Of a stretch of DNA of 64,000 bases, positions 56,768 through 64,000 are shown in pieces. The stretch spans positions 102,813 through 166,812 of the forward strand of contig UQMF01000004.1 in the NCBI GenBank assembly GCA_900542145.1. Direction: 5' to 3'. Within the stretch, counting starts at the first letter, position 1. Each line of letters starts with the position of its first letter. A program made the position numbers and the translations under genes. This DNA comes from an uncultured Oscillospiraceae bacterium. GTDB lineage: Bacteria > Bacillota > Clostridia > Oscillospirales > Ruminococcaceae. The notes beneath the pieces were generated by a model. It worked only from the letters and a program-made list of their open reading frames with translations. It did not search any database and was not told where the DNA came from.

Positions 56768-57445
56768 ATGAGAATGAGAAAAAAGAAGCATCTTGAGGAG
56801 CGCCTTGAAGCCTGCGCCCCCGTTATGCTCACAATGCAGAACCAGAACGAGCACGCTAACGATCCGCTGGACGACGACCTGTTCTTCGACAGTATGAAGG
56901 TGTTCGGGAACAACAATCCGCTGCACCTGGAGATAGGCAGCGGAAAGGGCAGCTTCATTCTGGAGCTGGCAAGGCGCAATCCGGATATTAACTACGTTGC
57001 GGTGGAAAAGACTCCGAACGTCCTCGTCACCGGCGCTGAAGCTCTGATGAACAGCGATATAAAGAACGTGCGCTTCTGCCTGGGGCAGGCGGAATATCTG
57101 GAGCACCTGTTCCGTCCGCATACCGTGGAGCGGCTGTACCTTAATTTCAGCTGCCCGTTCCCGAAGGAAACCTACGCGCGGCACCGCCTTACGCATACGC
57201 GCTTCCTGAATATATACAAGGCGGTCATGAAGCCCGGCGCGGAGATACACCAGAAGACCGACAACCAGCGTCTGTTCGAGTTCTCCATCGAGCACTTCTC
57301 CCAGAACGGATTCCCGATGAAGAACGTAAGCCTCGACCTGCATAACAGCGGCTTCGAGGGGAACATTATGACTGAATACGAAAAGAGATTCACGGAGCTT
57401 GGTCAGCCCATCTACAGGCTGGAAGCCGTGGTTCCGGAGAACTGA
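56768..57445 (+). CDS. trmB: tRNA (guanine-N7-)-methyltransferase
   Basis: The 225-residue SAM enzyme methylates G46 of tRNA. LEIGSGKGSFILELARRNPDINYVAVEK is the SAM motif I/II block, and NFSCPFPKETYARHRLTHTRFLNIY is the TrmB signature (normally DPWPKxxHxxRRL, here SCPFPKETYARHRL). The substitution of SC for DP at this conserved loop is worth noting. GQPIYRLEAV ends the protein. AGAGGT precedes the ATG. Confidence 0.92.
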   Translation: MRMRKKKHLEERLEACAPVMLTMQNQNEHANDPLDDDLFFDSMKVFGNNNPLHLEIGSGKGSFILELARRNPDINYVAVEKTPNVLVTGAEALMNSDIKNVRFCLGQAEYLEHLFRPHTVERLYLNFSCPFPKETYARHRLTHTRFLNIYKAVMKPGAEIHQKTDNQRLFEFSIEHFSQNGFPMKNVSLDLHNSGFEGNIMTEYEKRFTELGQPIYRLEAVVPEN

Positions 57446-57457
57446 TCGGAGGAAGCT

Positions 57458-58378
57458 ATGAAATTTGTCACCGGTACTTTCCCCAGCACGTCTGGAATAA
57501 CACGCTGCCGTTACTACATGTATCTCCCGGAGGAGCCGAGAGCCGCCCTCATGCTGTCCCACGGCATGTGCGAGTATATCCGGCGGTACCGCCCGTTCGC
57601 GGAATTCCTCTGCGAAAACGGGATCGCGCTCGTCGGCAACGACCACATCGGGCATGGGAATTCCGTCACCGACAGCGATATGCTTGGCTACTTCGGCGAG
57701 AATGGCGGATTCATGTACATGGTCAAGGACCTCCACCGCATGAAGATCATCATGGAAAAGAAGCTGCCCGGGATCCCGCACTTCCTTCTGGGGCACAGCA
57801 TGGGAAGCTTCATTGCGCGTATTTACCTGTCGCGCTTTGAGGACCGCTGGGACGGCGCTGTCATCATGGGCACCGCCGGGGGCGTTACCGGTTCCGCTCC
57901 GCTCAGAAAGCTCCTGGATATTCTCTGCCACTCAAAGGACAGCAGATTCCGCCCTGAGATAAGCAAGAAGCTGGCTTTCGGGCTGTTCAACGTAAGATTC
58001 CACCATCGCCGCACGCCCAACGACTGGCTTTCCAGATGGGACGAGAATGTGGACAGATTCAACGCGGATCCGCTGTGTAATTTCACGTTCACAGTTGCCG
58101 GATTCCGGGATCTGCTGAACGCATTGATGTGCGCGAATTCCGACTGCGTGATAGAGAACACGCCAACAGACCTGCCCATGCTGTTCATGTCCGGCTCGAT
58201 GGACCCCGTCGGTGAATACGGCGCCGGAGTGCGCGAGGCGTGCATGCGCTATCTGGAGCACGGGTGCATGGTGAATATCCACATCTATCCCGAGGCAAGG
58301 CACGAGCTGCTCTTTGAACTCAACCGCAACGACGTAATGGAGGATATCCTTGACTTCATCAGGGATCATATAAAGTAA
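57458..58378 (+). CDS. Alpha/beta hydrolase, monoacylglycerol lipase/lysophospholipase type
   Basis: The 306-residue protein has LMLSHGMCEYIRRYRPFAEFL (oxyanion HG), NDHIGHGNS, nucleophile elbow LLGHSMGSFIARIY, a late SGSMDPVGEYG (Asp) and EARHELLFELN (His). These are the serine-aminopeptidase/monoglyceride-lipase (hydrolase_4) marks. The natural ester is unknown. GATCGGAGG precedes the ATG. It is 12 bases after trmB and one base before the GH3 gene. Confidence 0.88.
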   Translation: MKFVTGTFPSTSGITRCRYYMYLPEEPRAALMLSHGMCEYIRRYRPFAEFLCENGIALVGNDHIGHGNSVTDSDMLGYFGENGGFMYMVKDLHRMKIIMEKKLPGIPHFLLGHSMGSFIARIYLSRFEDRWDGAVIMGTAGGVTGSAPLRKLLDILCHSKDSRFRPEISKKLAFGLFNVRFHHRRTPNDWLSRWDENVDRFNADPLCNFTFTVAGFRDLLNALMCANSDCVIENTPTDLPMLFMSGSMDPVGEYGAGVREACMRYLEHGCMVNIHIYPEARHELLFELNRNDVMEDILDFIRDHIK

Positions 58379-58379
58379 C

Positions 58380-60422
58380 ATGGAAAGATATCTTGACAAA
58401 TCGATGACTCCGCAGGAGCGCGCGGAAGCGCTCGCTGATACCCTCACGGTACAGCAGCAGGCGGAGCAGCTGAAATATGACGCGCCGGCAATTCCGGGAG
58501 TGCTCCCGGCGTACAACTGGTGGAACGAGGGACTTCACGGCGTTGCCCGGGCAGGCACTGCAACGATGTTTCCGCAGGCGATAGGAATGGCGGCGATGTT
58601 CGACCGCGACCGTCTGCGCCGCGCCGGGGAGATAACCGCCGAGGAGGCACGGGCGAAATACAATGCCGCCCAGGCTCACGGAGACTACGATATTTACAAG
58701 GGCCTAACGCTGTGGGCGCCGAACGTAAATATATTCCGCGACCCGCGATGGGGCAGGGGACACGAAACCTACGGCGAGGACCCATACCTGACTTCCCGGC
58801 TTGGCGTTGAGTACGTCCGCGGACTCCAGGGCGATGGAAAGTACCTTAAAACTGCCGCCTGCGCGAAGCATTTCGCGGTGCACAGCGGTCCCGAGGCGGA
58901 GCGTCATGAATTTAACGCCGAGGCTTCCGCAAAGGATATTGAGGAAACCTACCTCCCGGCATTCCGGGCGCTGGTGGAGGAGGCTCATGTCGAGAGCGTT
59001 ATGGGCGCCTACAACCTGGTGAACGGCGAGCCGGCGTGCGCCAGTCCGTTCCTGATGGGGAAACTCCGGGAGTGGGGCTTCGACGGCTATTTCACGTCAG
59101 ACTGCTGGGCGATACGGGATTTCCACACCACCCACTGCATAACCGCCACTGCGCCGGAATCCGCCGCAATGGCGCTGAAAGCCGGCTGCGACATGAACTG
59201 CGGCAATACATACCTGCACATACTGGCGGCGCTGGAAAAGGGGCTTGTCACCGAAGAGGACATACGCCGCGCCTGCGTGCATGTGCTGCGCACGAGAATA
59301 CGTCTGGGGCAGCTTGACAGGACGGAATTTGACGATATCCCGTATACTGCGGTCTCCACGGAGGAGCACAAGGCGGCTTCGCTGGAATGCGCGCTGCGCT
59401 CTGCCGTGCTACTGGAGAACGACGGGATACTGCCGCTTTCCGACAGCATCGGGACTATTGCGGTGATAGGTCCGAATGCGGACAGCCGGGACGCGCTCAC
59501 TGGGAACTACAACGGCACGGCGGACCAGTACATCACGTTCCTGGAGGGAATCCGCGAGCGGTTCAGCGGACGAATACTGTATTCTCAGGGCTGCCATCTC
59601 TACAAGGACAGGTGCCAGGGGCTTGCTCAGCCCGGTGACCTGTATTCCGAGGCGCTGGCTGCGGCGGAGAATTCCGACGTCGTTATTGCCTGCGTGGGAC
59701 TTGACGCGACATTAGAGGGCGAGGAGGGCGACACCGGTAACGAGTTCAGCTCCGGCGACAAGCCCGACCTGCGCCTGCCGGAAAGCCAGCGGATTCTTCT
59801 TGAGAAGCTGTCCGCACTCGGCAAGCCGCTTGTTATCGTACTTGCGGCAGGAAGCTCCGTGAATGTCGGGGTGAAGTGCAGTGCGCTTCTCGACATGTGG
59901 TACCCCGGGCAGATGGGCGGCAGGGCGCTGGCTCAGCTGCTTTTTGGGGACGTTTCCCCGAGCGGAAAGCTTCCGGTCACATTCTATAAGAGCGCGGAGC
60001 TGCTGCCGGATATCCGGGACTACAGCATGCGGGGGCGCACCTACCGCTACTGTGCTCCGGAGAACGTGCTGTATCCATTCGGGTACGGGCTTAGCTACGC
60101 GAAATTCACGCTGTCCCAGCCGGAGTTCACGCAGAAAACGGTAAGCGTCACACTTGCCAACGGCAGTGGATTTTACGCTGAGGACGTGCTGCAGCTGTAT
60201 ATTCGGGGGGATTCCGAATATGATGTGCCTAACGGCTCCCTCTGCGGATTCAGCCGCGTGGGACTAGCCCCGGGTGAGAGCCGCCGTATTACTCTGGAAA
60301 TTCCGGCGGAGGCGTTTGACACGGTATTCCCGGACGGCAGCCGGAAGCGCGTTGGCACGCATTACATTCTGACAGTGAAAGATGGTACAGGAACAGATGT
60401 CGCCGGCGAAATAAAGCTCTGA
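58380..60422 (+). CDS. GH3 beta-glycosidase (beta-xylosidase/glucosidase type)
   Basis: The 680-residue enzyme removes beta-linked sugars from oligosaccharide ends. NWWNEGLHGVARAGTATMFPQAIG and NIFRDPRWGRGHETYGEDPYLTSRLG are typical of beta-xylosidase-like GH3. The nucleophile Asp is in GYFTSDCWAI. The C-terminal half (VAVIGPNADSR, CVGLDATLEGEEGDTGNEF, then a fibronectin-III-like domain with YPFGYGLSY) completes the fold. No signal peptide, so it is intracellular. With the GH31 xylosidase and the esterase it fits xylan/xyloglucan use. Confidence 0.93.
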   Translation: MERYLDKSMTPQERAEALADTLTVQQQAEQLKYDAPAIPGVLPAYNWWNEGLHGVARAGTATMFPQAIGMAAMFDRDRLRRAGEITAEEARAKYNAAQAHGDYDIYKGLTLWAPNVNIFRDPRWGRGHETYGEDPYLTSRLGVEYVRGLQGDGKYLKTAACAKHFAVHSGPEAERHEFNAEASAKDIEETYLPAFRALVEEAHVESVMGAYNLVNGEPACASPFLMGKLREWGFDGYFTSDCWAIRDFHTTHCITATAPESAAMALKAGCDMNCGNTYLHILAALEKGLVTEEDIRRACVHVLRTRIRLGQLDRTEFDDIPYTAVSTEEHKAASLECALRSAVLLENDGILPLSDSIGTIAVIGPNADSRDALTGNYNGTADQYITFLEGIRERFSGRILYSQGCHLYKDRCQGLAQPGDLYSEALAAAENSDVVIACVGLDATLEGEEGDTGNEFSSGDKPDLRLPESQRILLEKLSALGKPLVIVLAAGSSVNVGVKCSALLDMWYPGQMGGRALAQLLFGDVSPSGKLPVTFYKSAELLPDIRDYSMRGRTYRYCAPENVLYPFGYGLSYAKFTLSQPEFTQKTVSVTLANGSGFYAEDVLQLYIRGDSEYDVPNGSLCGFSRVGLAPGESRRITLEIPAEAFDTVFPDGSRKRVGTHYILTVKDGTGTDVAGEIKL

Positions 60423-60450
60423 CGGAATTGCCAAAAACGCGCTGTATCGG

Positions 60451-60479
60451 TTGACATAACCCGGCAAATGTGCTACAAT
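60451..60479 (+). promoter_or_regulatory. Promoter for the chemoreceptor gene
   Basis: TTGACA (60451-60456), 17 bases, TACAAT (60474-60479), extended TG. Confidence 0.85.
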
Positions 60480-60547
60480 TGATTTATTGAACGGTTTGCT
60501 GAAACATACGGGAAACCGCTATTTCACTCGTAAGTGAGGTCATTTTT

Positions 60548-62692
60548 ATGAAGAAGAAAAAGAAACTCGGCACAAGGATAATTATTGCCGTCATGGCAGT
60601 GCTGGCGTATGGTATCCTTTCCGCAGGTATCACAGGAATGGTCTGCCTGACAAAGCAGAGCCAGGCGGACATGAAGAACTCCATGACGGAGCGCGTATCC
60701 GCGGCTTCCAACCTTGTCAGCGCGACATTACAGCACTACATCAGCCTGGTGGCTTCCCTGGACGGCACCACGGCACAGATTGACAAGCTGAAGGCGGCGG
60801 ATTCCAGTATCGTGGACATAAACACCCATGCGGACACCACTCCGGGAATCGCCCTCAGCACTGACGGATACATAGTTGTCACCGGCGAATTCGCGAAGGG
60901 GACTGCATACATCGCCACCAGCACCGACTGGCTCACCAATATCATGGCGACCATGCATACCTCAGACAGCACGGAGTTCTATCTGCTGTCCTCCGGACAG
61001 CTGCTTGCCAGCGTCAACGGTTCTCTTTCACAGGAGCAGATAGCGCCGTATGCAGGGGCAAACAAGGTGCAGACCGTGAACATCAACGGCAGCAAACGTA
61101 TCGTTTACGATTCCCAGATTCTCGGCACTGACTGGACAGTCCTTGTCAGCTGCGACGCCAGCGAGTTCCTCGGCAGTTCCTCCATCGCACTGCTTATAAT
61201 GCTCATCACGTCTGCGATAAGCTTTGTTGGCGGCGCGCTCGTTATCACAAAGTTCGTAAAGCGTATCGTCGTCCCGCTGGACGCGGTGAACAAAAAGATA
61301 CTCGGCATGGCGAAGGGCGACCTTTCAAGCGCCCCGGTTGAAGTTAAGACCGGTGACGAGATCCAGACCCTCGCCGAGGCTGTCAACGACATGACGGTCT
61401 ACACCGAGAGTATCATCGCGGATATCCGCCAGGTTGCCGCAAAGCTTGCAGCAGAGGACCTGACTGCGGAAACCACAGTGGAATACGTTGGCGATTATGC
61501 TCCCATCAAGACGGCTCTGGAGGGAATCATCGACAGCACCAGCAATGTCATCAGACAGATCAATACTTCCAGCAAGATGGTGGCAGACGGCTCCTCCAAG
61601 ATGAGCGACAACTCCACCACGCTGTCCCAGGCGGCTACACAGCAGGCGGCTACCGTTGAGGAACTGAACGCTTCCATCGTTGAGATATCCTCAAATATCA
61701 GCGCCAACGCCGACAGCGCCGAAAAGGCGAAGTCCCTTTCGGACGACTGCCGCACGATCGTTGACGAGGGCAGTGCAAAGATGAACGACATGCTGCACGC
61801 TATGGAGGAGATCAACGAAACATCTTCCAAGATCGCGAATATCATCAAGGCGATCGAGGATATTTCCTTCCAGACCAACATACTCTCGCTCAATGCCTCC
61901 ATCGAAGCCGCAAGGGCAGGCGAGGCAGGCAAGGGATTCGCAGTGGTTGCCGGCGAAGTAGGTCAGCTTGCAGGCAAGACCGCCGAGGCTGCAAAGAATA
62001 CCACCGCCCTCATCAAGACAGCGCTCTCCGCTGTAGAGAACGGTACAGTCATGGCTAATGAAACCGCCAAAATGCTGGATAAGATCGTTGCTGAAACCGA
62101 CGACACCGCGAAGGTCATCGACCAGATCGCGGACGCTTCCAGGGAACAGGCGGACAGCGTAAAGCAGATACTTGTGGGCATGGATCAGATCTCCACTTCC
62201 GTACAGATGACGAGCGGCTCTTCCGCAGAGTGCGCTTCTTCCGCCGAGGAGCTTTCTGGACAGGCGCAGGTGCTGCTTGAACTGGTCGAGAGATTCCAGC
62301 TTCCGGACGCTGAAACAGTCCGGAAAAGACAGGCGGCAAAGCGCGCAGCCGAAAGACGCGCGAAGAATTCCGACGGCGCGGCTGACGTGAAGAAATCCGA
62401 GCCTGCGAAGGCAGAAGTAAAGCCGGAGCCGAAGGAATCCACGAAGGAGCCTGCAAAGCAGGCTAAGGATTCCGAGGCAAAGCCGGCTCCCGTCCGGAAG
62501 TCCGCTCCGGAAGTAAAGGCAGCCCCCGTGCAGGAGCCGAAACCTGCTGCCAAGACAGAGCCCGAGCCAGTGACCAAGGCTGCGGAATCCCCGGCAACTC
62601 CGGCAAAGAAAGAACCGGAAGTCAAGCCGGCGGTAACAGCCGCTGCAAGGCCGCATTCCAAGACCATCATACTTGATGATGACAAGTATTAA
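60548..62692 (+). CDS. Methyl-accepting chemotaxis protein with Lys/Pro/Ala tail
   Basis: The 714-residue receptor has one helix near residues 9-31, an extracytoplasmic Cache-like domain (GIALSTDGYIVVTGEF, LSSGQLLASVNG), a second helix near 214-236, a HAMP domain, and the MCP signalling coiled coil with the hairpin tip NILSLNASIEAARAGEAGKGFAVVAGEVGQLA. After the coiled coil come about 110 residues rich in Lys, Pro, Ala and Glu (EPKESTKEPAKQAKDSEAK). MCPs pair with CheA and CheW; no che or flagellar gene is in the window. The ligand is unknown. GAGGT sets the start. Confidence 0.93.
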   Translation: MKKKKKLGTRIIIAVMAVLAYGILSAGITGMVCLTKQSQADMKNSMTERVSAASNLVSATLQHYISLVASLDGTTAQIDKLKAADSSIVDINTHADTTPGIALSTDGYIVVTGEFAKGTAYIATSTDWLTNIMATMHTSDSTEFYLLSSGQLLASVNGSLSQEQIAPYAGANKVQTVNINGSKRIVYDSQILGTDWTVLVSCDASEFLGSSSIALLIMLITSAISFVGGALVITKFVKRIVVPLDAVNKKILGMAKGDLSSAPVEVKTGDEIQTLAEAVNDMTVYTESIIADIRQVAAKLAAEDLTAETTVEYVGDYAPIKTALEGIIDSTSNVIRQINTSSKMVADGSSKMSDNSTTLSQAATQQAATVEELNASIVEISSNISANADSAEKAKSLSDDCRTIVDEGSAKMNDMLHAMEEINETSSKIANIIKAIEDISFQTNILSLNASIEAARAGEAGKGFAVVAGEVGQLAGKTAEAAKNTTALIKTALSAVENGTVMANETAKMLDKIVAETDDTAKVIDQIADASREQADSVKQILVGMDQISTSVQMTSGSSAECASSAEELSGQAQVLLELVERFQLPDAETVRKRQAAKRAAERRAKNSDGAADVKKSEPAKAEVKPEPKESTKEPAKQAKDSEAKPAPVRKSAPEVKAAPVQEPKPAAKTEPEPVTKAAESPATPAKKEPEVKPAVTAAARPHSKTIILDDDKY

Positions 62693-62712
62693 TTAAACTG
62701 GAGGAAGATCTC

Positions 62713-63750
62713 ATGAGCATTTCAAAGACTGAATTCGGATTTTTCAGAGGTTACAAGTGCTGGTTGTTCACGCTGACGAACAGCAACGGCGCAGTTGCAA
62801 GGCTGACGAACTTCGGCGGCGCGGTAGTTGGTCTGGAGGTCCCGGACAGGAACGGGAAGAATGCGGACGTAGTCCTTGGCTACGACACGCTCCAGGGCTA
62901 CATTGACGGGGATTCCAGCCACGGCGCCCTCGTCGGAAGATACGCCAACCGCATTGCCAATGGTGAGATCACGGTTTCCGGAAAGACCTATAAGCTTGAC
63001 CAGAACGATAAGACCAACACACTGCACGGCGGCTCCTACAGCTACAATAAGCGCGTATGGACGGTTGACGCTATGGACGGCGGCGACGAGCCTTCCGTTA
63101 CATTCGGCTACATAAGCCCGGACGGCGAGGGGAATTTCCCCGGCACCCTCAGGATCAGCGTGAAGTACACCCTGACCAATGAGAACGCACTGGTGCTGGA
63201 CTACACCGCAGTTCCGGACGCTGATACCGTTATCAACCTCACCAATCACAGCTACTTCAACCTTAAGGGCGCAGGTAACGGCGACATCAAGGATCATGTT
63301 GTGCAGATAAATGCAAACCAGTACACTCCGGTCGATGATCTGCTTATTCCTACCGGAAAGCTCGCGTATGTCACCGGAACTGCGTTCGATTTCAAGACTC
63401 CGAAGCCCGTCCGCGAGGATATGGACAACGGGAAGCTCCCCAATGGATACGACCACAATTTCGTGCTCGGCGAAGTGGGAGTAATGCGCACAGCTGCGGA
63501 AGTCTACGAACCGGAGAGCGGCAGAGTTATGACCGTCAAGACCGACAAGCCTGCTGTCCAGTTCTATATCGGCATCGGACTCAACGGCGAGAACGGCAAG
63601 AACGGCGCTCATTATAATAAGTACGCCGGACTTTGCCTTGAGAGCCAGTTCTCTCCCGATACTCCGCACAATCCCCAGTGGCCCAGCTGCGTTTACAAGG
63701 CAGGGCAGACCTACAGATTCACCACCGTATATCAGTTCTCAGTGAGATAA
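62713..63750 (+). CDS. galM: Aldose 1-epimerase
   Basis: The 345-residue mutarotase interconverts alpha and beta sugars. LVGRYANRIANGEI, NLTNHSYFNLKGAG (catalytic His), YDHNFVLG and the late Glu in CLESQFSPDTPHNPQWPS match GalM. AGGAAG precedes the ATG. It would feed sugars released by the glycosidases into phosphorylation. It lies 20 bases after the chemoreceptor gene, an unusual neighbour that may reflect read-through. Confidence 0.94.
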   Translation: MSISKTEFGFFRGYKCWLFTLTNSNGAVARLTNFGGAVVGLEVPDRNGKNADVVLGYDTLQGYIDGDSSHGALVGRYANRIANGEITVSGKTYKLDQNDKTNTLHGGSYSYNKRVWTVDAMDGGDEPSVTFGYISPDGEGNFPGTLRISVKYTLTNENALVLDYTAVPDADTVINLTNHSYFNLKGAGNGDIKDHVVQINANQYTPVDDLLIPTGKLAYVTGTAFDFKTPKPVREDMDNGKLPNGYDHNFVLGEVGVMRTAAEVYEPESGRVMTVKTDKPAVQFYIGIGLNGENGKNGAHYNKYAGLCLESQFSPDTPHNPQWPSCVYKAGQTYRFTTVYQFSVR

Positions 63751-63759
63751 AAAATGAAT

Positions 63760-63779
63760 GGGAGGGGTTCGCCCCTCCC
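63760..63779 (+). terminator. Terminator after galM
   Basis: GGGAGGGG, TTCG tetraloop, CCCCTCCC, then GTGATTTTTT. Confidence 0.88.
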
Positions 63780-63861
63780 GTGATTTTTTGCGGCTCCGAT
63801 CCGCATAATAACGCGTTTTTCAAAAAAATTAAAAATTTTTCGATTTTTTTTGAAAAAGGTA

Positions 63862-63890
63862 TTGACAATCCGGACAAAATGGTGTATAAT
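63862..63890 (+). promoter_or_regulatory. Promoter for tRNA-Val
   Basis: TTGACA (63862-63867), 17 bases, TATAAT (63885-63890): full consensus. Confidence 0.88.
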
Positions 63891-63951
63891 ACAATAGTCG
63901 TCAGGGAACAGAAACAAATGAAACGAAAATCCAGGACGTGAAAGAGAATGT

Positions 63952-64000
63952 GGAAGTTTAGCTCAGCTGGGAGAGCATCTGCCTTACAAGCAGAGGGTCA
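63952..64000 (+). tRNA. tRNA-Val (anticodon TAC), cut by window end
   Basis: Acceptor 5' strand GGAAGTT, D-arm GCTC...GAGC, anticodon stem TCTGC/GCAGA with loop CTTACAA giving TAC. The T-arm and 3' acceptor strand lie beyond the window, so it may be the first of a tRNA cluster. Confidence 0.88.

Noticed and set aside
55367..57931. 854-codon ORF antisense to lysA, trmB and the hydrolase
   Set aside because: It runs across three recognised genes and their ribosome sites, which no real gene would do.
1..64000. CRISPR arrays, rRNA, prophage or transposase genes
   Set aside because: No regularly spaced repeats, rRNA sequence, phage structural genes or DDE/HUH transposase motifs were seen on either strand.

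Overview
The window reads as chromosomal DNA of a Gram-positive, low-mobility Clostridia bacterium, most likely a Ruminococcus-type member of the Oscillospiraceae from gut or rumen. This is inferred from several things: mreBCD with a transpeptidase PBP, a YlmC/YmxH protein, DUF1540, BspA-type leucine-rich lipoproteins, GH31 and GH3 glycosidases, rhamnose and agmatine catabolism, and sigma-A promoters that nearly all have a 17-base spacer. No species can be named from sequence alone. There is no rRNA, CRISPR array, transposase gene or prophage. Coding density is high and base composition looks even throughout.

Layout. 1-5400: zapA (partial) divergent from mreB-mreC-mreD-PBP (cell shape and septation). 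5400-8060: small genes, including a DUF1540 protein with a coupled 49-residue ORF, a 40-residue Q/N-rich microprotein and an unknown protein with a ParB-like motif. 8150-13450 (minus strand): glycolysis genes pgk, tpiA and gpmI, with a secreted leucine-rich-repeat protein between pgk and tpiA. 13730-18460: two M16 peptidases (YmfF/YmfH type), lgt, folD and a tiny membrane protein in one tight operon. 18480-20910: an inverted-repeat element, an anion permease and a diguanylate cyclase. 21000-25740: an alpha-xylosidase behind a LacI-type operator, ylmC, rpsB-tsf. 25800-29200 (minus): ilvB-ilvN-ilvC. 29270-29510: a cluster of hairpins. 29515-32216 (minus): rhamnulokinase, an acetyltransferase and a class II aldolase.

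32395-37835 is the most unusual block: a promoter, a structured leader, a MITE-like repeat, then a degenerate SNF2-like protein and a large GHKL (HSP90-like fold) ATPase with a CPxC-type zinc motif, closed by a terminator. It looks like a two-gene ATPase system, and I do not recognise it as a named one.

37990-44130: an LRR lipoprotein, a transglutaminase lipoprotein, agmatine deiminase plus N-carbamoylputrescine amidase (agmatine to putrescine), and a secreted protein of unknown role. 44304-47850: a divergent PtsI-like protein, then purD and a small membrane protein. 47919-50544 (minus): a three-gene overlapping operon of a tandem-HhH ComEA-like protein, an ECF-type S component and a membrane protein with a signal-peptidase-like segment that seems to lack its catalytic serine. 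tRNA-Thr(CGT) follows, with a 425-base gap containing twin perfect hairpins.

51158-58378: nucleoside phosphorylase plus HAD phosphatase; a cysteine-desulfurase-family protein with a DUF3343 Se/S-carrier-like partner; an esterase; lysA; trmB; a lysophospholipase-type hydrolase. 58380-64000: GH3 glycosidase, chemoreceptor, aldose 1-epimerase and the start of tRNA-Val(TAC). GH31, GH3, the esterase, the epimerase and the rhamnose genes together fit life on plant cell-wall glycans. Large antisense ORFs opposite real genes are composition artefacts and were left out.
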